The position numbers and the translations under genes are program-made. A stretch of 64,000 bases of DNA from XBB1006 sp051877515. Its GTDB lineage: Bacteria > Bacillota > Clostridia > Lachnospirales > Lachnospiraceae. The stretch spans positions 33,807-97,806 of the forward strand of contig JBJEIY010000035.1 of assembly GCA_051877515.1 (NCBI GenBank), in the 5' to 3' direction. Every line of letters begins with the position of its first letter. Position 1 is the stretch's first letter. Below the pieces are notes generated by a model that was not told where the DNA came from, made no database searches, and saw only the letters and a list, made by a program, of their open reading frames with translations. Positions 42,363 to 51,711 of the stretch are shown piece after piece.

Positions 42363-44969
42363 GTCTGATACCCTTTCAAATTAACAAGACTCTCAAACAT
42401 CTGAGAACCCCATTTTGCTACGTTGGTAGTCTGATACCCTTTCAAATTAACAAGACTCTCAAACTGTACAACTAGGGAGACAGAACGGAAAATCGTCTGA
42501 TACCCTTTCAAATTAACAAGACTCTCAAACATCCTGCTCAGAAACCCCCGGGACCTGTTTGTCTGATACCCTTTCAAATTAACAAGACTCTCAAACTTAC
42601 ATGAGGTAATAATTCCAATGTTTCTTGTCTGATACCCTTTCAAATTAACAAGACTCTCAAACTAGCAAGTAAACATTTTTTCGTTTGCCATGGTCTGATA
42701 CCCTTTCAAATTAACAAGACTCTCAAACCATTGTCTCGTATACTCTGATATCACCCTTGTCTGATACCCTTTCAAATTAACAAGACTCTCAAACTAAAAT
42801 GTTCCAAACGAAAAACCCTGCCGGGTCTGATACCCTTTCAAATTAACAAGACTCTCAAACAGTGTTACCAATCTGTTACCAAAAATTTTGGTCTGATACC
42901 CTTTCAAATTAACAAGACTCTCAAACCATGAAGTATGGTTCATCAATGAACATTCGTCTGATACCCTTTCAAATTAACAAGACTCTCAAACTCCTCATAC
43001 GTGTCCTTCACAGTATCATCAGTCTGATACCCTTTCAAATTAACAAGACTCTCAAACAGTAACATTATTCTTTCTGATCAGACCAACGTCTGATACCCTT
43101 TCAAATTAACAAGACTCTCAAACACAGAACAGAGGTTAGAACCAAACAGTCAGTCTGATACCCTTTCAAATTAACAAGACTCTCAAACGCAAACATCCGT
43201 CTTTCGGCCATTGTCCTTGTCTGATACCCTTTCAAATTAACAAGACTCTCAAACGCTGAAGATGACAAGCGTGTCCTGTCATTCGTCTGATACCCTTTCA
43301 AATTAACAAGACTCTCAAACTTTGATGCGTCTTTAAAAGTTTGCATATCAGTCTGATACCCTTTCAAATTAACAAGACTCTCAAACACATGGCAAACGAA
43401 AAAATGTTCACTTGCGTCTGATACCCTTTCAAATTAACAAGACTCTCAAACTTCTTGCTGAGTCTGTTTAAGATTTCGTAAGTCTGATACCCTTTCAAAT
43501 TAACAAGACTCTCAAACCTGAGCCTCCAATAGTTCTATCAGAGTCTGGTCTGATACCCTTTCAAATTAACAAGACTCTCAAACCTTATGACACATTACAT
43601 TTAATGTAATCAGTCTGATACCCTTTCAAATTAACAAGACTCTCAAACTCACATTCTACGGCTTCAATCTCCGTACCAGTCTGATACCCTTTCAAATTAA
43701 CAAGACTCTCAAACCGAAATCCGATATCGCCTCGGTCGCTTTCCGTCTGATACCCTTTCAAATTAACAAGACTCTCAAACAATATTTCAACGTCTTTCAT
43801 GATGTATTTTGTCTGATACCCTTTCAAATTAACAAGACTCTCAAACTCGGATCCACACTTCTGCCATTTATCGGAGGTCTGATACCCTTTCAAATTAACA
43901 AGACTCTCAAACTGATGCGCGAGCTTGCCATGTTCGTATTTCGTCTGATACCCTTTCAAATTAACAAGACTCTCAAACAACTTCACATTCGGATCTTCAG
44001 AAATGTCAGTCTGATACCCTTTCAAATTAACAAGACTCTCAAACGCTGCTAACGAATAAACATATTTGAAGTTTGTCTGATACCCTTTCAAATTAACAAG
44101 ACTCTCAAACTGCACTCACCTTGACAGATTCACCATCAACGTCTGATACCCTTTCAAATTAACAAGACTCTCAAACTGCGGTCATTGACAAACTGGAAAA
44201 GTTGTCGTCTGATACCCTTTCAAATTAACAAGACTCTCAAACATATTCTCACGCCTAACATCATGCAAGTTCGTCTGATACCCTTTCAAATTAACAAGAC
44301 TCTCAAACCTTATGACCGAACTTTTGAAGAAGGACAGCGTCTGATACCCTTTCAAATTAACAAGACTCTCAAACATACTCCTGCATTGGATGTAAAAGTG
44401 TTCAGTCTGATACCCTTTCAAATTAACAAGACTCTCAAACTAAGCTGAACCATTTTCGATTATCCAAAGGGTCTGATACCCTTTCAAATTAACAAGACTC
44501 TCAAACTATTCTATCACGCTATGATATAATAAGAATGTCTGATACCCTTTCAAATTAACAAGACTCTCAAACAGTATCTTATAGCAAGTTCATGCGTGAT
44601 ACGTCTGATACCCTTTCAAATTAACAAGACTCTCAAACTCCGGCTTAGGTGTATTGTACTTTTTCTTCGTCTGATACCCTTTCAAATTAACAAGACTCTC
44701 AAACGAAGATAATTTGACTAAAGAGCAAGCGTTCGGTCTGATACCCTTTCAAATTAACAAGACTCTCAAACTTATATGCTTTTAAGTTTTCCATTGTTTG
44801 TGTCTGATACCCTTTCAAATTAACAAGACTCTCAAACAATAAATTAATAGTTTCAAAGGGATTTTTGGTCTGATACCCTTTCAAATTAACAAGACTCTCA
44901 AACGCTAAAATATTGTTTTGTGTTCTCAACACTGTCTGATACCCTTTCAAATTAACAAGACTCTCAAAC
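42363..44969 (-). CRISPR. Type II-A CRISPR array, 40 repeats and 39 spacers
   Basis: 36-base repeat, identical in all copies I read. In crRNA sense it begins GTTTGAGAGTCTTGTTAATT and ends GGGTATCAGAC. Repeat starts step by 66 bases almost throughout: 34 spacers of 30, four of 29 (from 42927, 43124, 43387 and 43584) and one of 31 (from 44705). Transcription is on the minus strand from the leader at 44970-45039, shown by the tracrRNA match and by the csn2-proximal end. Because 66 is divisible by three, reading frames stay open across the array and give false proteins with a recurring FESLVNLKGYQT motif. Spacers starting at 42663 and 43387 are near-perfect reverse complements of each other. Confidence 0.98.
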
Positions 44970-45039
44970 CTCAAAAAACATTTGTTCAGGTTCTCGCCGA
45001 GCCCGCATATTTACGATGATATGCTGCAATTTAAAAGGC
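44970..45039 (-). promoter_or_regulatory. CRISPR leader
   Basis: 70 bases between the csn2 stop and the first repeat. In transcription sense it ends TTTTTTGAG against the repeat, close to the ATTTGAG leader-anchoring motif reported for type II-A adaptation. A weak -10/-35 pair can be found (TTTTAA-17-TAAATA), but I am not confident in it. Confidence 0.7.
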
Positions 45040-45711
45040 CTATAACCGAATCATACACTGATCCTGATCAATTATCAACCATTCCTCAACCGTTTTTTCC
45101 TCAGGAAGATGTCCTTCAATCATCAAAACTGTAACTCCCTCATATTTGACTGCCTCAGATAACTGTTCTATTTCCTCTTTGTTTAAATAACTGCACAAAT
45201 GAAAGAAGACATAAAGCCTGTTCTTTGATATTTGATGGGAAAGCTTTATATAATCTATAATATCTTCCAACATACCTTCACCATCTACATCAATTTTTAT
45301 AGAATAATCTTTAAATAATGCCTGAATGTCTATATCAAGCGAAAACGATATAGGATATGGCATCAGTTCGACCACAGAATCCAGAAAGTTTACAATCGCA
45401 CTGTTCAATGAACTCTTTTCTATGCTCAGCTCTTCTTCAACAACTTCCTGCATTTCTTGATAAAGCTTAGAAATTATCTTCCGTTCATTCACATCAATTA
45501 GGCAAGGGTGCCATATGATTGCAACCTCTTTACTAACTTTAAGTGCCTTTTCTTGATCCGTCAAAAAAACCGGCACATCTTTTCCACGAAAACTGTCCCA
45601 TAGATCTCGAGCCATTGTCTTCATTATCATAGGGCTTTCTATACACACACCCTGTACTTTTCCCTCTTTCAACTCCAAAGCACAGTCACTGGATTGAAAA
45701 TATAGTCTCAT
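45040..45711 (-). CDS. csn2: CRISPR-associated protein Csn2
   Basis: 223 aa, the short Csn2 class that defines subtype II-A. Csn2 forms a DNA-end-binding ring used in spacer acquisition. Typical segments: LELKEGKVQGVCIESP near the start, SFSLDIDIQALFKDYSIKID in the middle and HQISKNRLYVFFHLCSYLN with LLMIEGHLP-like VTVLMIEGHLP near the end. Overlaps cas2 by four bases (ATGA). Confidence 0.93.
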   Translation of the reverse strand: MRLYFQSSDCALELKEGKVQGVCIESPMIMKTMARDLWDSFRGKDVPVFLTDQEKALKVSKEVAIIWHPCLIDVNERKIISKLYQEMQEVVEEELSIEKSSLNSAIVNFLDSVVELMPYPISFSLDIDIQALFKDYSIKIDVDGEGMLEDIIDYIKLSHQISKNRLYVFFHLCSYLNKEEIEQLSEAVKYEGVTVLMIEGHLPEEKTVEEWLIIDQDQCMIRL

Positions 45712-46028
45712 AGTATCACCAATCTTTCATCCGTATCTAGAACATCTGACTTTCGATCACCTGCAATATACATCATTTTTGCATATTGCTTTTCTGTGAC
45801 CTTCATCAACTGAACAACTCCCCGTTCTGGTGAATTTTTCCTGATATTGTCAGATAGCGCATCCGCCGCTGTACTATTTACCACAAGCTTTGAATAGACT
45901 GATTCCTGTTCCATTAAAAAGCCGCTTTTAATCAGATACTTTCGAAAAGCCCGATATGCTCTTCTATCACTCTCTGTAAGAGTCGGGAGGTCAAAAAACA
46001 CCATTACTCTCATATACCTATAACTCAT
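45708..46028 (-). CDS. cas2: CRISPR-associated endonuclease Cas2
   Basis: 106 aa ferredoxin-fold partner of Cas1 in the integrase. N-terminal strand YMRVMVFFDLPTLTESDRRAYRAFRKYL with the conserved Asp; MEQESVYSKLVVN is the usual second strand. Overlaps cas1 by 11 bases and csn2 by four, so the module is translated as a unit. Confidence 0.96.
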   Translation of the reverse strand: MSYRYMRVMVFFDLPTLTESDRRAYRAFRKYLIKSGFLMEQESVYSKLVVNSTAADALSDNIRKNSPERGVVQLMKVTEKQYAKMMYIAGDRKSDVLDTDERLVIL

Positions 46029-46893
46029 ACCACTGATACTGTTTAATCAAAGAACTGTCATTCTCATTTAAAGCATCAAATACACTTCGCACATATAGTT
46101 TAATCGCATTGGGAAGATATTCCTTCCGTTCGTTAATAATGACTTCCTGATTCACAATGGAAAGAACTCTGTGTTTATCTTCTGATTCAAAACTCTGGGG
46201 CATCCATTTTTGAATCATTCTATCAATCACAACCCGATACGGTTCCATCAGGTCTGACCCTAGATTAAAAGGATTTTCTGCATTATCATGAAAAATACCC
46301 ATCTGGGTCAAGTATCCATTTGCAACTATTTCCCGATTAAACATAGAAAGAATGATTCCGTATCCATAATTCAATGCTGCATTAATACTGTTTTCCTGCG
46401 TTCTTGAAAAATCTCCACCAAATAATGCAGCAAAATAGACCCTCGCCGCATGTCCTTCTCTGTTTGTCTCATCTCCCAAGGTTATCTCCGCCAAATAATC
46501 TTGCAATAACACAGCTTCCGGAAGGTGTAGTTCAACTAGCAGATCATGCTGTTTCGTAATCTTATCAGAAACAATTTCCGTCCATACTTCTTCCTTGATA
46601 TGGCTACTCCATGACATTTGCTCACGGATTTTCCCACTGCAGTCATGACATCCATAATAAGATACCAGTTCGGATGATGGCTGCCTTTTTTCATCGCAAA
46701 AGATTACCTTTATCTTGGACTTTGTAAGCGCTGCCAGCAAAGAGGTTGTTAACGACACTGCAGTAGACTCAATCAAAAGCAAAGAAATATCTGACAAATG
46801 GATTCTAGTGGTCCGTTCCTGACGAACCACCAAAAATCCCATGCTATAATCAAGTTTTGCACTTTTTGAAATCACTACTGTTCTAAAACTCAT
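46018..46893 (-). CDS. cas1: CRISPR-associated integrase Cas1
   Basis: 291 aa, type II Cas1. Opening FRTVVISKSAKLDYSMGFLVV; the metal-site region includes INAALNYGYGIILSMFNREIVANGYLTQMGIFHDN (conserved His) and the Glu/Asp-rich NPFNLGSDLMEPYRVVIDR. Integrates spacers with Cas2 at the leader end. Overlaps cas9 by four bases. Confidence 0.97.
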   Translation of the reverse strand: MSFRTVVISKSAKLDYSMGFLVVRQERTTRIHLSDISLLLIESTAVSLTTSLLAALTKSKIKVIFCDEKRQPSSELVSYYGCHDCSGKIREQMSWSSHIKEEVWTEIVSDKITKQHDLLVELHLPEAVLLQDYLAEITLGDETNREGHAARVYFAALFGGDFSRTQENSINAALNYGYGIILSMFNREIVANGYLTQMGIFHDNAENPFNLGSDLMEPYRVVIDRMIQKWMPQSFESEDKHRVLSIVNQEVIINERKEYLPNAIKLYVRSVFDALNENDSSLIKQYQWYEL

Positions 46894-49800
46894 ACTGTAA
46901 GTAAATTAATCTCCTTTTCATAAAGACCCGTTACAGACTGCGCTACCAACTTCACTTGATCATATTTTGATATTTGCTTACTTATAAGAGTAACACCGCT
47001 TTTTGAACTTCCTCCTATTGCTTTAAGATCGGCTGCAGCCGAGTTGCATATCAATGACAGGTTTAATATCTGTGTCAGAACATCCACCTGTTTTTTGATT
47101 TCTAAAGAAGAATACTGTTTCCTTCCTTCTTTAATAATTGAGAATACAGGATTTGGCCGTTTACTATATATCCCTGTCATATGCTTTTCAAGTAACTCAT
47201 CATATAACTGCATATTTTGCTCCAAAGTAATTTCTTCGGACAAACTTCCGGATTTGTTAAACTTGTCTATCAAGTGAATATATTTAATCCATTCTGCTGA
47301 CAACACCATGTTACATGCATTTCGGACTATATACCGATCACCCGTTTTTCCAGTAATGTAAACCGGAAATCCATTTACTTTAATCAACGACTGTGGCTTG
47401 ATTTTTTTCATTCTGATGGATGGATTTTTCAAGCCTAACTCCAGACAGTAATTATATAACCCATCTTCTGTTGACTCAATCTGTGTTCTCTTATATATTG
47501 GGACGCACTCAATTGTCCGTATCCGGACATAAGAGTCTTTCTCCTTTCCTTTTCCTTTAACCTCGTGCTCCACTAAAAAGAAATAAGCATTCTTAATACT
47601 ATTAAACCCACCATATTCTGTTACTTTTGATAACCTTTCTTCAGATGATTTAACCGGCAAGTATCCTTCACCTGAACACTGCTTTGCAGGATAAATTGTT
47701 GAATCTGAAAGAGCACCATGCTGCGTCATCGACAGTCTGGTCAACAGCGGTGAGTTCTTTGCCATCACTTTTCTAACTGTTTCCATTGTTGACCCTTCTT
47801 CGCATATCTCACCATTTGAAGATGGCTTTGGTGCGGTCCAGGCAATATATCTACCTCGTTTCACATCTTCCTTGAACATTTTTCCCAAATTATAATGAAC
47901 ATTTCCCGACTTGATATATCTTAACGGGTTTGATGTGAATTTTTCATCATAAACATTTCCCACTACAATATTCAAATATGCGTCCTGCGCATGATGAAAA
48001 TCATTTATCGTCCTACTCTTGTAAAAGCTATAATCTCTTCGAAAATCAGATACATTTTCAGCCTTTGCGTATACCAATCTCGTATTAGGCATAAGCTCCT
48101 TTAAAAGATCATTGACGCCTTTGGTTGCCTGCCCTGTTTCCACCATCTGACGAGCAATGAAATCTGCTTTCTGTTCTTCCGAAAATGGCTGACTACCGTT
48201 TAACCTTCGATATTTTTCATCCGACATAAGCTTCTTCTCATGGAGTAGTTTCCATAGTCCGGTTATCTGCGGATTCTTTCTTATTTCTGGATCAAGTGGA
48301 TATACATCACTTTTTCTACTGTTCTTTCTCTTATCCACCAATACTAGATTGTTGTGTATGCTATCATCCTTCACAAAATGTCTTGGATAAATATGATCTA
48401 TGTCGTACTTATTATCATCAAACAAATCCTCCAGATCAATTGGCATACCTGTATATAAATCTTTTCCCATTTGCAAATAATACAGATACATCTTTTTGCT
48501 TTTTAGTTTGCCATTCTGACCAGCATTTTTAATTTCATCTTCCCATGATCTGCTTTCATCACGGATAGATTTATACACAGCAAGCAAATCCTGCTCTCTG
48601 GAATTCTTTCGTCCCACATCTCCTTTTTGAGCCTTATTTGTCCTTGTCATCTCTACATAAATCTTTTGGGGTCCACATCCCATGATATGTTCTATCTCAC
48701 GAATAATCTGTAATGTTTGCCAAATCATTCTTTTTACCGGAGCACTAAAATACATTTCATCCAGATCTTCATGGGTAAATTCTGACAAAGTCTTTAGTTC
48801 TTCCGCTTGCTTTTCTTTCAGGCTCTCTCCAAAAGTATATTTGTCACTATGCAACAATTCCATTAAGTTAAGGTTGTCTTCCCACAAAGCACGGATCAGC
48901 GTTATCACTTCTCCAGTGGTCTTGTCACACCCTTTCAATTCCAAAAACTCCTTGGATAAATTTCCCCAATCTCTAAATTGAAAACCACCAATTCTTTTTA
49001 TCTGATCTTTTTCCAGTACATCGCCATAATTTTGTTGAATCTGCTCCCTAAACATCTTTCTGGAATCACTATAGATTGTTCCCCAAAAGACAATATCCTC
49101 TATCATTTTGCGGACATTATCCCTGTTGATATCCTCTCCAAAAACATCATAGAACCTACTATATGTAGATAATTTGCATCCAATGTTTTCGTCAATACCG
49201 CTGAGCTGTTCCTTCTGATCAAGGTATCCATGTTCAGCCAGATATCTTGCAATTCCCTTTTTAGTAACCTGGCGACCTTTCTGAAAGAGATCCTTATAAA
49301 TACTTTGCTTTAAGGAAACAGGTATCCTCTCATTATCAATTCTGATATTATTGATAGCATTTAATACCGCAAAAGCCTGATATTCCAAAGATTCTTTCGG
49401 CAAAGCTCTCTCTCCGGAGATATAAGAACATTTTCGTACCATCCTTGTAATAAACTCTTCCTTTGTCGCACTAAGATCAACAATCTCTTCTATATTCCAT
49501 GGATAGATCTTTTCTTTTTCTTTACCTGTCTTTCGGATTGCCCACCCATTACCGACATAATTTTGACTGGTTGGTCCAACATAATAAGGAATCCTAAAGG
49601 TAAACAAACGAATGATTCTTTCTGATACTGTTAGTCCACTTTCATCTTTTTCATTTAGAAATGGAAGATGCTTTGATGCATTTTCCAATATCTTCCTTAA
49701 TTCGCGTTCATGAAGCTGGTTTGGGATAACCCCATTTGCAAAAGTAAGTTGTTTAGGCAAAAAGGTCTCCTTATCCAGCTCTTCCAAAATATACTGAACA

Positions 49801-51020
49801 TCCGGGTCTTCAATATACTGATCCAAATATGACTTAAGTCTCTTTTTTAAATTACTATACCGATCCCCCGATTTCGATTTATGGAGATTTTCTCCTCTTC
49901 TGGATTTCTTTCCTGAATTAACGGAACCTATATAAGCACTATAACTACCATCACAATCCTCACGAAACAGATACTCATATTCTTCTTTAGGACAGTACTT
50001 TTTAATACATGACTTAAGAATTGACAAATCTCTTTTGTGCTTTTCGTAATTTCTCACCCTAGCCTCAGAAAGCCAATTCACTCCGGACATAATGGACGAA
50101 AGAACACCCGCATCATAAACCTGCTTCATGCTTTCCACAATTTGGGCATAGTCATCCCCTATGGACGCATAGATTTCCGGAGCCCTGTCTTCATATCCAG
50201 CACTGGAAAAATCAAGTTCAACCTTCTGGTCAGTTTCTAAAGCAAACATCTTCTTAAGATCAATCTTCAATCCACAAATAGCGCTTATTAAAAGATAATT
50301 TTCGGTATTTTTCTTGTCCACTTTCAGAAGTTCGCATAGTAGCTCCCGCTTTTTACTTCTTGAAGTGTCGCCCCTAGAAAGAATCTCTTTAAACTCTTCT
50401 TCTGCAGAAAGGTCTACTGAAAAGCAAATATCTAACTCTTCTAAGCATCGGATAAGCTGCTGGAACAAAACCCATACATCCTGATTCTCCGATGCTTCTC
50501 CAGACAAGCTAGAATTCAAGAAATGGCCCCGCCGTTTAAAACTATTAAGCACTGCAAGGTAAACTTTTCTGGCATATCGCTCATCCACAGAAACTTTTTC
50601 ATTGATTAAATCCATTTTCAAATGAAAAATGGTAGGGTAATCTCTGTAATAGTCCGCATCTTTGTAATTTCTATCGTTAAAAATAGCATTTACACCTTCA
50701 ATTTGCGCATCCTTATCTCCAACTTTAAAAAAACTATTTTCCATTCGCTGGTAAAAATTGGGGTCCTCTTGATTTACAGCATCTTCAAAATAGCTCTTCA
50801 ATAGACCTATCCTGACTTGCTCCCTTTGCCGATTTCTGCGACTCGCTCTATGGCTTCTTCTGTCTGCCGCCGGAAGCGCTTCATCAAACTCCCGGATACC
50901 CCACATATCTTTTCCCTTTGCTCTAAGCAAGTTGTACTGCAGATCTGTTACTGCCCAACCTACAGAATTTGTTCCCATATCCAATCCCAAAAAATATTCT
51001 TTTTGTTCTTTCGTATTCAT
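46890..51020 (-). CDS. cas9: Type II-A Cas9 endonuclease
   Basis: 1376 aa RNA-guided DNA nuclease. RuvC-I YFLGLDMGTNSVGWAV with catalytic Asp14; Arg-rich bridge helix RRSHRASRRNRQREQVR near 60-85; recognition lobe to about 780; RuvC-II IYVEMTR (Glu about 790). HNH YDIDHIYPRHF...NNLVLVDKRKN (His about 876) and RuvC-III HHAQDAYLNIV (Asp about 1017) follow, then a C-terminal PAM-interacting region. All catalytic residues are present. The ATG at 51020 is chosen: GGAGGG lies seven bases upstream. The frame is open 21 codons further, but that part overlaps the tracrRNA and its promoter. No convincing cas9 promoter is seen; it must lie inside or beyond the divergent tracrRNA gene. Confidence 0.98.
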   Translation of the reverse strand: MNTKEQKEYFLGLDMGTNSVGWAVTDLQYNLLRAKGKDMWGIREFDEALPAADRRSHRASRRNRQREQVRIGLLKSYFEDAVNQEDPNFYQRMENSFFKVGDKDAQIEGVNAIFNDRNYKDADYYRDYPTIFHLKMDLINEKVSVDERYARKVYLAVLNSFKRRGHFLNSSLSGEASENQDVWVLFQQLIRCLEELDICFSVDLSAEEEFKEILSRGDTSRSKKRELLCELLKVDKKNTENYLLISAICGLKIDLKKMFALETDQKVELDFSSAGYEDRAPEIYASIGDDYAQIVESMKQVYDAGVLSSIMSGVNWLSEARVRNYEKHKRDLSILKSCIKKYCPKEEYEYLFREDCDGSYSAYIGSVNSGKKSRRGENLHKSKSGDRYSNLKKRLKSYLDQYIEDPDVQYILEELDKETFLPKQLTFANGVIPNQLHERELRKILENASKHLPFLNEKDESGLTVSERIIRLFTFRIPYYVGPTSQNYVGNGWAIRKTGKEKEKIYPWNIEEIVDLSATKEEFITRMVRKCSYISGERALPKESLEYQAFAVLNAINNIRIDNERIPVSLKQSIYKDLFQKGRQVTKKGIARYLAEHGYLDQKEQLSGIDENIGCKLSTYSRFYDVFGEDINRDNVRKMIEDIVFWGTIYSDSRKMFREQIQQNYGDVLEKDQIKRIGGFQFRDWGNLSKEFLELKGCDKTTGEVITLIRALWEDNLNLMELLHSDKYTFGESLKEKQAEELKTLSEFTHEDLDEMYFSAPVKRMIWQTLQIIREIEHIMGCGPQKIYVEMTRTNKAQKGDVGRKNSREQDLLAVYKSIRDESRSWEDEIKNAGQNGKLKSKKMYLYYLQMGKDLYTGMPIDLEDLFDDNKYDIDHIYPRHFVKDDSIHNNLVLVDKRKNSRKSDVYPLDPEIRKNPQITGLWKLLHEKKLMSDEKYRRLNGSQPFSEEQKADFIARQMVETGQATKGVNDLLKELMPNTRLVYAKAENVSDFRRDYSFYKSRTINDFHHAQDAYLNIVVGNVYDEKFTSNPLRYIKSGNVHYNLGKMFKEDVKRGRYIAWTAPKPSSNGEICEEGSTMETVRKVMAKNSPLLTRLSMTQHGALSDSTIYPAKQCSGEGYLPVKSSEERLSKVTEYGGFNSIKNAYFFLVEHEVKGKGKEKDSYVRIRTIECVPIYKRTQIESTEDGLYNYCLELGLKNPSIRMKKIKPQSLIKVNGFPVYITGKTGDRYIVRNACNMVLSAEWIKYIHLIDKFNKSGSLSEEITLEQNMQLYDELLEKHMTGIYSKRPNPVFSIIKEGRKQYSSLEIKKQVDVLTQILNLSLICNSAAADLKAIGGSSKSGVTLISKQISKYDQVKLVAQSVTGLYEKEINLLTV

Positions 51021-51038
51021 AAAGCCCTCCAATTTTTC

Positions 51039-51067
51039 TTGACAAATTTTTAAAAAAGTGATATTCT
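51039..51067 (+). promoter_or_regulatory. tracrRNA promoter
   Basis: TTGACA (51039-51044), exactly 17 bases, TATTCT (51062-51067). Start predicted at about 51074, one base before the anti-repeat. Confidence 0.85.
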
Positions 51068-51073
51068 CAAAGA

Positions 51074-51170
51074 GAATTAACAAGACGAGTGCAAATAAGG
51101 TTTATCCGAAGTCGCCGTTAAGGTCCGCATGGTGTGGAGTAATAAAGTCATGGTAACATGGCTTTTTTTA
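51074..51170 (+). ncRNA. tracrRNA
   Basis: Divergent from cas9. Anti-repeat upper stem AATTAACAAGAC (51075-51086) is perfectly complementary to repeat GTCTTGTTAATT. A GAGT(G) bulge follows, then the lower stem GCAAAT against GTTTG. Nexus hairpin GG-TTTAT-CC at 51099-51107, a second hairpin TCCGCA-TGG-TGTGGA (51124-51138) and a terminator hairpin AAGTCATG-GTAA-CATGGCTT with T7 (51145-51169). The bulged duplex, nexus and terminator are the standard type II-A tracrRNA parts. Length about 97 nt. Confidence 0.93.
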
Positions 51171-51424
51171 TTGGGTTATTTGCACCTTCTTATCTCCTAT
51201 TATCCACGTTTCCTGTCCAATTAATAGTACACCCTGTTGCGACATCTATTTAAATTTTATCACAATTATTGGGAGATTTCATCAGATTAATTCTTCTTAA
51301 GATCTTGTAGCTCTTTTTCCTGATAGCTGAAAATGGCAATTCTGAAAGCAATACCTGAAGTGCCTTCTTGCTAATGACATAGTCCACCCTATCGTATTGC
51401 GCGCAAGTACATGGTTTACTCATA
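51171..51424. other. Intergenic stretch with no supported gene
   Basis: AT-rich sequence between the tracrRNA terminator and the end of the next RNA gene. A 57-codon minus-strand frame (51250-51423) begins right at the T tract of the RNA terminator and has no ribosome site, so I do not call it. The cas9 promoter may be here, which would give a long antisense leader over the tracrRNA. Confidence 0.4.
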
Positions 51425-51659
51425 AAAAATACAAAATGGTCGTGAACATGTCACGACCATATTCTTCCGTATAACTGGTTTTCAATGCTGCTACCCCAGC
51501 TCTATGAGCCTCGCACTCACTCGGTATATGTGACTATCTCTTTCAATAGTCACCGGGTACTTCCGTTGGTGATAGTTGTTCTCGATGCCAGATCACCGCT
51601 ACATTGCGCCTTAATGCAGATGTCCACCAATGATGGGAAAGGATTACTCCTTTCGGCAC
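51425..51659 (-). ncRNA. Unassigned structured RNA of about 235 nt
   Basis: A near-consensus promoter (51664-51692) and a rho-independent terminator (10-bp stem ATGGTCGTGA / TCACGACCAT at 51436-51460, then TTTTGTATTTTTT) bound a stretch with no credible ORF. Helices seen: GAAAGGA-GUAA-UCCUUUC (51637-51654); CUGCAUU/AAUGUAG (51599-51619); GGUGAU/AUCACC (51568-51573 with 51592-51597); GUGACUAU/AUAGUCAC (51530-51553); GCUC/GAGC (51499-51509). UACCC/GGGUA (51555-51559 with 51492-51496) encloses the last two. It is not 6S, tmRNA, RNase P, SRP RNA or a T-box by the motifs I can check. A known orphan class such as raiA is possible but unverified. Confidence 0.65.
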
Positions 51660-51663
51660 TTAT

Positions 51664-51692
51664 ATTATAACGCCAGCTTTTATTTTTTTCAA
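51664..51692 (-). promoter_or_regulatory. Promoter of the 51425-51659 RNA
   Basis: Minus strand: TTGAAA (51692-51687), 17-base spacer, TATAAT (51669-51664), beginning 20 bases after the lipid kinase stop. Confidence 0.75.
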
Positions 51693-51711
51693 CTGTCACT
51701 TAACACAAAAG

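Noticed and set aside
44537..44573. Possible self-targeting: the spacer at 44507-44536 shares about 16 of 17 bases (ATTATATCATAG-x-GTGA) with 40851-40867
   Set aside because: The shared part is a short, AT-rich, -10-like string, the match stops well short of a protospacer, and chance is likely. An exact genome-wide search would settle it.
42323..44974. Minus-strand reading frames in the array, each with recurring FESLVNLKGYQT segments, and one plus-strand counterpart
   Set aside because: The 36-base repeat has no stop in this frame and 36+30 is divisible by three, so frames stay open by arithmetic. They have no ribosome site or family match.
51250..51423. 57-codon minus-strand frame starting MSKPCTCAQYDRV
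   Set aside because: Its ATG touches the T tract of the upstream RNA terminator, there is no SD, and I recognise no family. Recorded only as intergenic.
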